This document shows, one piece after another, positions 1-5,372 of a stretch of DNA of 5,395 nt (position 1 is the first letter of the stretch; each line of letters starts with the position of its first letter). The notes under the pieces are model-generated. The model was not told the DNA's origin. It did no database searches and saw nothing but the letters and a program-made list of their open reading frames with translations. This DNA is from Desulfobacterales bacterium S5133MH16. GTDB taxonomy: Bacteria > Desulfobacterota > Desulfobacteria > Desulfobacterales > UBA11574. Location: assembly GCA_001751005.1 (NCBI GenBank), contig MAXL01000234.1, forward strand, positions 1 to 5,395, read 5' to 3'. The position numbers and the translations under genes were made by a program.

Positions 1-1
1 C

Positions 2-37
2 AAAAACAGGCGGGTTGAATTAACACCGGTCAAATAA
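2..37 (+). CDS. C-terminal end of an OmpA-family protein (partial, 5' end outside window)
   Basis: The frame beginning at base 2 reads KNRRVELTPVK and then stops with TAA at 35-37. An NRRVE(L/F) string a few residues before the stop is the typical ending of OmpA/MotB-like peptidoglycan-binding domains, where the arginines lie at the end of the last helix and strand. Such proteins sit in the outer membrane or periplasm and anchor it to peptidoglycan. Only eleven residues are visible, so the identity rests on this motif alone. The hairpin at 68-110 lies just downstream, as expected of a gene end. Confidence 0.55.
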   Translation, partial: KNRRVELTPVK

Positions 38-67
38 AATATCCAGTTATCTATAACCATACGGGTT

Positions 68-110
68 TGAAGATGGGGTAAAGCAACAGGATTGCCAAGC
101 CCCATCTTTA
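68..110 (+). terminator. Hairpin downstream of the OmpA-like gene, possible terminator
   Basis: AAGATGGGG at 70-78 is perfectly complementary to CCCCATCTT at 100-108. A G-U and a T-A pair extend the stem outward to 68 and 110, giving about 11 pairs around a 21-base loop. No run of T follows on either strand, so it is not a textbook intrinsic terminator. It could protect the 3' end of the upstream mRNA or be a leader structure for the gene at 154. I could not match it to a known riboswitch. Confidence 0.4.
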
Positions 111-153
111 TAAAACAGATTATATAACATTCAAAAGAACGATGTAATTACTG

Positions 154-399
154 ATGATAGATATATTGGCATTAAAAAAAATATTTAAAGATAACCCCGA
201 TAAATCAAATATCACATTTAAAGGTAAATGTTCAGACTGCGGGTGCAAAGTAACAATTGATATCACACCCACAGCGGGAGGGTTTGGATTACAAGGTGGT
301 GCTTTATATGAAGGGTATTTTGTTAAGTGTCCTGATTGTTACAAAGCCCATCCAGAGGGCGTCTGCTCGAATGTCTCGAAAAGCACGACAAACAGGTGA
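154..399 (+). CDS. Small protein with two CxxC pairs (zinc-ribbon-like), probably with an aberrant C-terminus
   Basis: This 81-codon frame begins with ATG and encodes a small cytoplasmic protein without a signal peptide. Cysteines at 26, 29 and 31 (CSDCGC) and at 59 and 62 (CPDC) bracket a glycine-rich beta segment (TPTAGGFGLQGG, residues 38-49). This arrangement suits a single zinc ribbon or rubredoxin-like knuckle. I recall similar short uncharacterised proteins in sulfate-reducing bacteria that end soon after CPDCYK, but cannot name a family. The ribosome binding site is poor: only AAGAA lies upstream, 13 or more bases before the start. Residues from about 69 onward (GVCSNVSKSTTNR) look non-native, because the same DNA read one base over encodes a good Cys-rich repeat (360-443). 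The N-terminal two thirds look like a real gene; the tail is probably out of frame. Confidence 0.6.
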   Translation: MIDILALKKIFKDNPDKSNITFKGKCSDCGCKVTIDITPTAGGFGLQGGALYEGYFVKCPDCYKAHPEGVCSNVSKSTTNR

Positions 400-443
400 G
401 CGGGCGTTGCAAGCAGGCCATAAAGGATGTAGGGTTAAAATAA
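360..443 (+). pseudogene. Remnant of a Cys-rich-repeat protein C-terminus, out of frame with the preceding gene
   Basis: The third forward frame reads RLLECLEKHDKQVSGRC and then KQAIKDVGLK before TAA at 441-443. The CLxxHxxxxSxxC spacing, preceded by (P)EGR, resembles the bacterial form of the Cys-rich GLG1-type repeat, which normally occurs in small exported proteins with several copies. No start codon or signal peptide lies in this frame, and a stop occurs about 11 codons upstream. Adding a single G to the GGG at 357-359 would join the frame at 154 to this one as HPEGRLLECLEKH. This is therefore either a one-base deletion within one gene or the scar of a fusion between a zinc-ribbon gene and the end of a Cys-rich gene. 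The motif identification is by eye. Confidence 0.5.
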
Positions 444-588
444 GCCCATTTGGTCTGTTAAGACTCTTGCATGAATTTTTGCCTTCCGGCTATTAGTTCA
501 CTTTAAGAATGATATATGAAGAGCGTGGATTATCATAAAGATTTTACGCTTTTCATCTTTTGGGGTGACCACAATCTTTTAAGTTCCA

Positions 589-614
589 AGCCCGGTACCT
601 ATCTGTACCGGGCT
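589..614. terminator. Strong hairpin between convergent genes, likely bidirectional terminator
   Basis: AGCCCGGTAC at 589-598 and GTACCGGGCT at 605-614 form a perfect 10-bp GC-rich stem with a 6-base loop. It sits between the plus-strand gene ending at 399/443 and the minus-strand gene ending at 687, so it can serve both. Neither side has a clean T tract: CTATTC follows on plus, TGGAACTT on minus. Termination may thus be weak or factor-assisted. The rest of 444-686 shows nothing gene-like. Confidence 0.65.
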
Positions 615-686
615 CTATTCATGATCGACTAACGAGTGGATTAAATGATCTGTCGATGCTTACCTGATCATAAAAGCTGATCCGGT

Positions 687-1106
687 TTATCTGTTTTCCG
701 GAATCTTAGTAGACAGGGCACCCACCATATTTTTCATGTCTGTCGGATCTCCGTTGGGATGAAGCACAATCATAAGCACGGCCCACTTGCCGAACGGCAA
801 TTCGGAAAGTTGGGTTTCATATATGCCATTTCCATTGGAATCCGTTTTAAACATATACGGAGGGTTGCCTGCTCCTATCTCATGTTTTTTTGGTTTCATA
901 TTTACAAACCAGACCGTATAAACTTTGCCGGGTTGAAGGCCTTTGGCCTGGATGCTCAAGCCGTCCTCGCTAAAAGAGGCTGTTCCACCTGCGTTTGGAT
1001 GAGTCTTGGCAGCCATTAACGGCAGATTCCCTGTTGCCCAGGAAAGGGTACCGAAGGTTAGCATACCAAAGACGACCGCCAATATTATTGTGTTTTTTGT
1101 ATTCAT
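687..1106 (-). CDS. Exported small beta-rich protein of unknown function
   Basis: The 139-residue product opens with a Sec signal peptide: N-terminal lysine, a hydrophobic stretch at about 7-20 (IILAVVFGMLTFGT) and a likely cleavage near SWA/TG at residue 24. The mature part of about 115 residues alternates short hydrophobic strands with turns. It contains GLQPGKVYTVWFVNMKP (56-72), a DSNGNG turn (89-94), PFGKWAVLMIVLHPNGDP (104-121) and a Met-rich stretch (DMKNMV, 123-128). The pattern suggests an immunoglobulin-like or CHRD-like beta sandwich in the periplasm; there are no cysteines. I associate similar proteins with Desulfobacterota but know no function. GAAGGAG with a 7-base spacer precedes the ATG at 1106, so the start is secure. 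The gene is monocistronic as far as visible, ending against the hairpin at 589-614. His116 and the methionines could bind metal, but that is only a possibility. Confidence 0.8.
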   Translation of the reverse strand: MNTKNTIILAVVFGMLTFGTLSWATGNLPLMAAKTHPNAGGTASFSEDGLSIQAKGLQPGKVYTVWFVNMKPKKHEIGAGNPPYMFKTDSNGNGIYETQLSELPFGKWAVLMIVLHPNGDPTDMKNMVGALSTKIPENR

Positions 1107-1179
1107 GATTTTTCTCCTTCTTTTTTAAAACTTTGAAACTCCAATTGAGCGAAAACGCACAATGAGGAATTATTCGTAT

Positions 1180-1260
1180 GTTATCGGTTACTGGAAGATA
1201 GATTCGTTACTGCTTTTTATGTTTATCAGAAACAAGAATTGATATTCAAAAACCGATAAC
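1180..1260. repeat. Perfect 10-bp inverted repeat with 61-base spacer
   Basis: GTTATCGGTT at 1180-1189 is the exact reverse complement of AACCGATAAC at 1251-1260. The spacer contains GTTACTG (1206-1212), which also occurs overlapping the left arm (1187-1193). It lies 74 bases upstream of the exported-protein start. It could be a paired operator, the closing stem of a structured RNA or the ends of a small repeat element. Confidence 0.55.
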
Positions 1261-1271
1261 GACCTACAAGT

Positions 1272-1311
1272 AACTGGTAATGTCTCATCGAGGTTCGACT
1301 CGATATCAGTT
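1272..1311. repeat. Compound hairpin
   Basis: An inner stem pairs ATCGAG (1287-1292) with CTCGAT (1299-1304) around GTTCGA. An outer stem pairs AACTGGT (1272-1278) with ATCAGTT (1305-1311), including one G-U pair. An asymmetric bulge at 1279-1286 separates the stems. The two nested stems look more like a folded transcript or repeat element than chance. No T tract follows, so it is not a standard terminator. Confidence 0.45.
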
Positions 1312-1374
1312 GTATTATAGTCGTTTCAAACATGAAGACCTTACATAAAAACCAAAGAACTTAGTTCGCTTCGC

Positions 1375-1408
1375 CCCGCCTGCCATTGCAAGGCACGAGC
1401 GGGCAGGT
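1375..1408. repeat. GC-rich palindromic block, likely dispersed intergenic repeat
   Basis: CCTGCC (1379-1384) can pair with GGCAGG (1402-1407), and the preceding CCCGC (1375-1379) can pair with GCGGG (1399-1403). An inner TGCC/GGCA hairpin (1381-1384 with 1392-1395) competes. The GC content stands out sharply from the flanking AT-rich DNA, which suggests a mobile REP-like unit. Genomic copy number cannot be seen from here. Confidence 0.45.
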
Positions 1409-1414
1409 CACAAT

Positions 1415-1446
1415 TGGAATGATGGATTACTGGAATGCTGGAAAAG
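1415..1446. repeat. Four imperfect 8-bp tandem repeats
   Basis: The units are TGGAATGA, TGGATTAC, TGGAATGC and TGGAAAAG, head to tail without gaps. All share TGGA and most share the following A/T. The array begins seven bases after the GC-rich palindrome and may belong to the same repeat element. Confidence 0.6.
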
Positions 1447-1516
1447 CGGTTATTTTTTTCGCATGCCTTGATCTTGAACAAAAATCCTCATTTATGGATG
1501 GACACGAGTTAGTTTT

Positions 1517-2395
1517 TTATTCGTAATAAAATAATTTAGCAACTCCAAGTAATGCGGCATTTTGAATTTTTCCAGGGTGGACCGGGATATCAAGCTGTGC
1601 TTCCAGCTTACTGCGGAAGTAATCTAGTGCATTCGAAATACCACCCAAAACGATTAAAACATCAGCAGTAAAATCATATACAAAGGGACGAAGAAATTGG
1701 CCTAAATCTTCTCCAAATTCGCGAAACACTTTCATAAGAAAGGTGTCGCCACGTTTAATTTCCTTTGTAACTTCGGCGACATTGTCGTAATATAAACCTC
1801 TTTTTTTAAAGCGTTCAATTAATCCTCTTGTCGAAAATAAGTCATCAGCTCGTTTCCCATTAAATATTAAAGGAAATAATTCTGCGCTTGGTGGTATCCC
1901 CTGTCCTTCATGTACTGAAACACCGTTTACAATAAAGCCGGCACCAAGCCCTGTCCCAAGAGTAATACCAAGAACCCGATAAAAATCTTGACCAGCGCCA
2001 TAATTCGCCTCACCAGTGATAGCGGCTTTGGCATCGTTGCAAAAAAGAATTGGTTTTTTGAAATCGAGTAATTTTGATAATTCGTCTCTTATGTTCACTT
2101 GATAGAGATTGTCATATTTTGACTGCCCCCGAATTAAGCATAATCCATTCTCATAATCAAATGGCCCGGGGAATCCAATTGCAATGCCTAAGAATTCATT
2201 AGGATTCACCTTAGGCAAATACGTTTGAATAATTTCAATAAAGACGCGAAGAACCTTCTCTTTTGAAGCCTGGCTATTAATTGGCGTATGGCAGACAAAA
2301 TCTACTAAACCATCGGATTTCACCAGACCGCTCTTAACGGAACTACCACCTACATCAAGGGCAATGACACTGTTTTTATTATTTTCAGTTTTCAC
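1517..2395 (-). CDS. ROK-family sugar kinase lacking the usual zinc-binding cluster
   Basis: This 292-residue cytoplasmic protein has the ASKHA/ROK fold and probably transfers phosphate from ATP to a hexose such as glucose or mannose. The phosphate-1 motif DVGGSSVKSG is at 14-23, and GFPGP at 74-78 marks the sugar-binding region. The catalytic base is most likely Asp121 in FCNDAKA. The phosphate-2 loop is at 143-153 (GITLGTGLGAG) and the adenosine motif at 244-252 (ADVLIVLGG). After VHEGQGIPPSAELF (161-174), where typical ROK kinases have GEIGH and CxCGxxGCxE, the sequence reads PLIFNGKRADDLFSTRGL with no Cys or suitable His. Zinc is therefore probably absent. The start is GTG: an in-frame TAA lies two codons upstream and no other start precedes the phosphate loop. 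It overlaps the upstream glycosidase gene by 11 bases, implying coupled translation. By eye the gene is AT-richer than the membrane-protein gene upstream. The exact sugar is not determinable. Confidence 0.9.
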   Translation of the reverse strand: MKTENNKNSVIALDVGGSSVKSGLVKSDGLVDFVCHTPINSQASKEKVLRVFIEIIQTYLPKVNPNEFLGIAIGFPGPFDYENGLCLIRGQSKYDNLYQVNIRDELSKLLDFKKPILFCNDAKAAITGEANYGAGQDFYRVLGITLGTGLGAGFIVNGVSVHEGQGIPPSAELFPLIFNGKRADDLFSTRGLIERFKKRGLYYDNVAEVTKEIKRGDTFLMKVFREFGEDLGQFLRPFVYDFTADVLIVLGGISNALDYFRSKLEAQLDIPVHPGKIQNAALLGVAKLFYYE

Positions 2396-4364
2396 TTCTT
2401 AATTTTTGGGCAATAAGATCAATAATCAATGCAGCCGTCCACGAAAAATCTTTCTCACCCAGTCCTCTGCCGGAATCAGGATCGTAATACTCATAAAAGC
2501 CGTAGCGATCAGCAAGCGCAATTAATGAATTTTCAATCCAGTCTGAAAGCTCTGCTTCGCCATACTGTCTTACTCCCTGAGCAATATACCAGTTAATATT
2601 GACCCAAACCGGGCCTCTCCAGTAAAATTCCCCATCAAAGTCGACCTGACACATATCATAGCTGGGTATGGCAACACAGTCCATATCTGCTATGCAGAAG
2701 CAATGGGTTCGAAGGGTATCCAAGACCCTTTTTCCCATGTCCTTGTCCGGGATACCGGCAAATAGAGGCATATATGAAAAAATGGTATCCCGTTTTATAT
2801 GTCTCTGGTTCACAAGATCAAAATTATAATAAATGCCTTCAGTTTCATCATATAATTTTTTATTTATGGCTGTTTTAAGTTTATCTGCTTTTTCATAGTG
2901 AATATAAGGATCATATCCTATGGCTTCTGCTATCTTTCCAAGGTCTCGTTCGGATTTACAGAGAATAGAGTTAAAAAGGACTCCCTGGATTAAAAACGGA
3001 TGATTTCCCGATATTTTCCCCCAATTATAATTATTTTTATACAAATTTTCAATAAGATACGAATACTTTTCAATATAAGTGCGCTTGGGCCTATTTCCCT
3101 GTTCCGCCAGCTCATCATATTTTTTTTGCATACTTAAAGCCCATTCACTTGTGTCTGTTATGGCGGCAAGGGGTTCATCCCACAGCGGGGCATTATCAAG
3201 GCCTGATTCCCAGGGATGGACAATAGACACAAGATTTTCAGATTGTGGGTCGCGCTCAGTAAAATAAAAATCATGGAGCTTTTTTAGTTTTGGATATATT
3301 TCCTTCAAAAATGAAAACGCTCGTTCCCTATCAGGATCAAGCTTTGCTGACGCAACGATCATGGTGGCATGTACAGGGGGCTGGCTGATACCTGAAGTGA
3401 AAATGCCGGATGGAACTTTTCCTGAATTACCTGCCTTCCAGTAGCCGGGTCCCGGAAAATGATGGGTATACTCAGGGTTGAAAATGATATGCGGAAGAAA
3501 GCCGTCACTCCATTGTCCCCTGAAAAGTGATCGAAGTTCGGTGTATGCTCTTTCAGGATCGTAGTGAAGATACCCGCGTGAAATAAACCCTGAATCCCAG
3601 TTCCAAAGATGCGGATAAAGTCGATTCGACGGCATGGTCCAGCCATTGAGCCGGTTTTTATCCAGCACATTTTTGGCTTTTTGATAAATTTTACTGAGCT
3701 GGCTATCAGTGAAATGGGGAATTAGGTTCCGGACATCTGATTTTACCATCTTCTCGGCGTCTGCTGAAATTCCAAGAAGGTTTTTGAGACGATTTCTGTC
3801 CAAGCCGTTTATGATTTCCCCTTTTATTACAACGACAGGTATGGTAAGTCTTCCGGTAAGTCTTTCTACATCTTGCCGAGCAGATTCGGTTTTCGTCACA
3901 TCTTTGCCCGAATATTTGATTCCATTGGTGTCCAGATATGAAAGCAGTTGTCTGCAATGAGGACAGGCCGGAGAAAAATAAACGATAATTTCAGAGTCTT
4001 CTTCGGGACTTGATGCCTTTTCAATCTTCGCCTTTCCTAATTGTATGAGGGATGTATCATTTAAAATTTTCCCGATTTTTGATAAAAGTTTTGGTATATC
4101 CGGCACTTTGCCCTGAGAAAACACCTTTTCGTTCACAGTCAGGATAGGGGCATGCCACCCGCCACGCCAGATAACCTTCCAAAAATTATCTAGCCAGGGG
4201 ACAATCCGCAGGGAAACCGCCTTTCCACGAAGCTGTTCGTTCATAAGCCTCTGAAGGATTGCGTAGGAAATATCGCATTCCTTACAACGCTTTTTGATAC
4301 GGAAAAAAAGAAACTTCCCGGCATACCGATAAAGGGTCAATCTTACAGTTTTGTTTTTCGTCAT
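2385..4364 (-). CDS. Fusion protein: two thioredoxin/glutaredoxin-like domains plus GH63-type glycosidase
   Basis: The 659-residue product has no signal peptide, so it is probably cytoplasmic. Domain 1 (about 6-102) is thioredoxin-like, with CKEC at 27-30 and a probable cis-proline in GGWHAPILTVN (68-78). Domain 2 (about 124-199) is a compact glutaredoxin, with CPHC at 134-137, TIPVVVI (cis-Pro176) and a GEIINGLDRNRL ending (182-193). Domain 3 (about 215-655) is a full (alpha/alpha)6 glycosidase close to the mannosylglycerate/glucosylglycerate hydrolases placed in GH63. Its landmarks are YPHLWNWDSGF (250-260), FRGQWSDGFLPHIIFNP (281-297), WESGLDNAPLWDEP (385-398), FYWRGPVWVNINWY (580-593) and EYYDPDSGRGLGEKDFSW (625-642). 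By family analogy the acid is Asp390 and the base Glu625; their spacing of 235 fits those enzymes as I remember them. An unbroken frame through all three domains argues for a real fusion. ATG at 4364 follows a weak GGA signal. The kinase gene overlaps its end. The substrate is inferred only, and an alpha-glucoside or trehalose-like substrate is also possible. Confidence 0.88.
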   Translation of the reverse strand: MTKNKTVRLTLYRYAGKFLFFRIKKRCKECDISYAILQRLMNEQLRGKAVSLRIVPWLDNFWKVIWRGGWHAPILTVNEKVFSQGKVPDIPKLLSKIGKILNDTSLIQLGKAKIEKASSPEEDSEIIVYFSPACPHCRQLLSYLDTNGIKYSGKDVTKTESARQDVERLTGRLTIPVVVIKGEIINGLDRNRLKNLLGISADAEKMVKSDVRNLIPHFTDSQLSKIYQKAKNVLDKNRLNGWTMPSNRLYPHLWNWDSGFISRGYLHYDPERAYTELRSLFRGQWSDGFLPHIIFNPEYTHHFPGPGYWKAGNSGKVPSGIFTSGISQPPVHATMIVASAKLDPDRERAFSFLKEIYPKLKKLHDFYFTERDPQSENLVSIVHPWESGLDNAPLWDEPLAAITDTSEWALSMQKKYDELAEQGNRPKRTYIEKYSYLIENLYKNNYNWGKISGNHPFLIQGVLFNSILCKSERDLGKIAEAIGYDPYIHYEKADKLKTAINKKLYDETEGIYYNFDLVNQRHIKRDTIFSYMPLFAGIPDKDMGKRVLDTLRTHCFCIADMDCVAIPSYDMCQVDFDGEFYWRGPVWVNINWYIAQGVRQYGEAELSDWIENSLIALADRYGFYEYYDPDSGRGLGEKDFSWTAALIIDLIAQKLRSEN

Positions 4365-4403
4365 ATTATTCCAATTTTAATTTTGATAAAATTTTCGAAA
4401 GTT

Positions 4404-4478
4404 TTATCCTTTGCCTGCCATGAGGGGTTTAAAAGACTCGGCAAAGGCTTGAAGACCTTCCGCTTGAAATTTGGACAT
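4404..4478 (-). CDS. 24-residue small ORF with a strong ribosome binding site
   Basis: Between the membrane-protein gene and the fusion gene, an ATG at 4478 is preceded by a perfect AAGGAG (4486-4491) with a 7-base spacer. This is better than the site of the large gene downstream. The peptide begins MSKFQAEGLQ and ends SFKPLMAGKG before TAA at 4404-4406. It is mildly amphipathic with no membrane segment or cysteine. I do not recognise it. It may be a true small protein, a leader peptide aiding translation of the fusion gene or the start of a broken longer gene. Dropping one G at 4407-4409 extends the frame 15 codons to a TGA overlapping the fusion gene's ATG as ATGA, so a frameshift or sequencing error is worth considering. 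Confidence 0.5.
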   Translation of the reverse strand: MSKFQAEGLQAFAESFKPLMAGKG

Positions 4479-4503
4479 AAATTTTCTCCTTAGCCTTTGA
4501 TTT

Positions 4504-5202
4504 CTATTTCTCGCCCTTTATCTTTTTTATGATCTTGGGGATGAAAAACGAGAAGATAAAAAGCCCTATAGAGAAGAAAACCTTAAAGGATATCAGCTCT
4601 CCCCAATTTCCGGAGGCCCATACATCTTTCAGCGTCCCGATAAAAAAGGTGAAGATAAACGTGCCGACGATAATCCCCAGTCCGGTTCCCGTAACATAGT
4701 CCCAGAATCGGACCTTGGTCAGCCCCATGCCAAAGTTCATGGGCGTAAATGGAAAGTAAACCAGCCGAAGATATAGGACGGTTGCAAATCCGTTACGCTC
4801 AATCGCATCGTCATATTTTATCAGTTTGTCGCCGATCAGTGAAGCGGCGAATTCCCTTCCCAGAGTTCGTCCAATAAAGAAGGCAGCGCTGGCACCGATC
4901 ATGGCGCCAATCCATACATATAAAAATCCCCAGTAAGCCCCGAATATGGCGGCTCCCAGGCCCGTCAACAAGGTACCGGGAAGAAAAAGACAAACACCCA
5001 CGGCATAGATCGCCATATATACCACCGGTGCCCATAAACCGGCAGTTTCAAGAAAACGGCCAAGAGCTTCGGCCGTAAGATAATTTTTGACCGGTGTAAA
5101 GCGGATCAAAAAAATGGCTCCGATAATAAAGGCTGCGAAAATAATCGCCTTAAACACCGCTTTCGATGGTTTTTTTGTCGGTTGTTGTAAGGTTTCTTCC
5201 AT
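4504..5202 (-). CDS. TVP38/TMEM64-family (DedA-superfamily) membrane protein
   Basis: This is an integral inner-membrane protein of about 232 residues. Relative to the upstream ATG at 5208, hydrophobic segments lie near 19-36, 60-80, 83-112, 143-160, 170-195 and 208-226. Family hallmarks are LFLPGTLLTGLGAAIFGAYWG (74-94), the IGRTLGRE stretch (112-119) and LRLVYFPFTPMNFGMG (147-162) followed by TKVRFWDYVTGTGLG. Members of this superfamily are linked to lipid scrambling or transport and envelope homeostasis, and many sit beside redox enzymes; the substrate of this one is unknown. I chose the second ATG (5202) because AAGGAG lies only one base before the first ATG but seven before the second. 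It is the first gene of the minus-strand cluster, 25 bases upstream of the small ORF. Confidence 0.9.
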   Translation of the reverse strand: MEETLQQPTKKPSKAVFKAIIFAAFIIGAIFLIRFTPVKNYLTAEALGRFLETAGLWAPVVYMAIYAVGVCLFLPGTLLTGLGAAIFGAYWGFLYVWIGAMIGASAAFFIGRTLGREFAASLIGDKLIKYDDAIERNGFATVLYLRLVYFPFTPMNFGMGLTKVRFWDYVTGTGLGIIVGTFIFTFFIGTLKDVWASGNWGELISFKVFFSIGLFIFSFFIPKIIKKIKGEK

Positions 5203-5209
5203 TTTCATT

Positions 5210-5215
5210 CTCCTT
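5210..5215 (-). promoter_or_regulatory. Ribosome binding site deciding the TVP38 start
   Basis: AAGGAG on the minus strand is one base before the ATG at 5208 and seven before the ATG at 5202. Only the latter has workable spacing, so translation probably starts at 5202. Confidence 0.6.
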
Positions 5216-5281
5216 TTAAGCGAATACCCTTTGAATGCATATAACGCTAAAACCCTATTCCGGAGTAGCGAAGTTGTATCT

Positions 5282-5302
5282 ATAAGTTTTATGTTAACTT
5301 AT
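5282..5302. promoter_or_regulatory. 7-7-7 inverted repeat, candidate operator
   Basis: ATAAGTT (5282-5288) and AACTTAT (5296-5302) are perfect inverted copies separated by seven bases. The repeat lies about 80 bases upstream of the TVP38 start, between divergent transcription units. It overlaps the only promoter-like string I found for the cluster. A dimeric repressor site is plausible; AT-richness makes chance occurrence possible. Confidence 0.35.
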
Positions 5303-5313
5303 TGTCGTGTAAA
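5286..5313 (-). promoter_or_regulatory. Weak sigma70-like promoter candidate for the TVP38 cluster
   Basis: On the minus strand TTTACA (5308-5313) and TAAAAC (5286-5291) are separated by 16 bases, with 4-5 of 6 matches to each consensus hexamer. In AT-rich DNA this is weak evidence; position upstream of the first gene is the main support. Confidence 0.25.
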
Positions 5314-5372
5314 TCCTTAATGCCTTACAAAAATTAGCTTTATTTTTGAACTTTTTAGCACGAAGGGTGAAA

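Larger units (their letters stand above)
1107..1516. other. Gene-free, repeat-rich intergenic region
   Basis: These 410 bases hold the upstream region of the exported-protein gene and the downstream region of the sugar-kinase gene. No convincing reading frame was seen on either strand. The structures listed separately (1180-1260, 1272-1311, 1375-1408, 1415-1446) fill much of it. No clear sigma70 promoter and no T-tract terminator for the kinase gene were found. Confidence 0.6.

Noticed and set aside
68..110. Possible riboswitch upstream of the small zinc-ribbon gene.
   Set aside because: A single long-loop hairpin with no conserved core I recognise; it lacks cyclic-di-GMP or other common riboswitch motifs.
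622..682. Four TGATC sites within about 60 bases, with an ATCGAC/GTCGAT inverted pair.
   Set aside because: Irregular spacing and no replication-origin features such as DnaA boxes; probably chance.
759..1019. An 86-codon plus-strand frame opposite the exported-protein gene.
   Set aside because: It is antisense to a gene with a clear signal peptide and ribosome binding site and has no protein-like pattern of its own.
1287..1304. A GGTTCGA string inside a small stem, resembling a tRNA T-arm.
   Set aside because: The stem does not fit the 5-bp/7-base T-arm geometry, and no acceptor, D or anticodon arms surround it.
3079..3960. Open frames on the opposite strand and in other frames within the fusion gene.
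   Set aside because: They have no motifs or ribosome binding sites and lie inside clearly coding sequence.
5087..5320. A 77-codon plus-strand frame across the TVP38 start region.
   Set aside because: It is antisense to the membrane gene and its composition mirrors that gene's hydrophobic codons.
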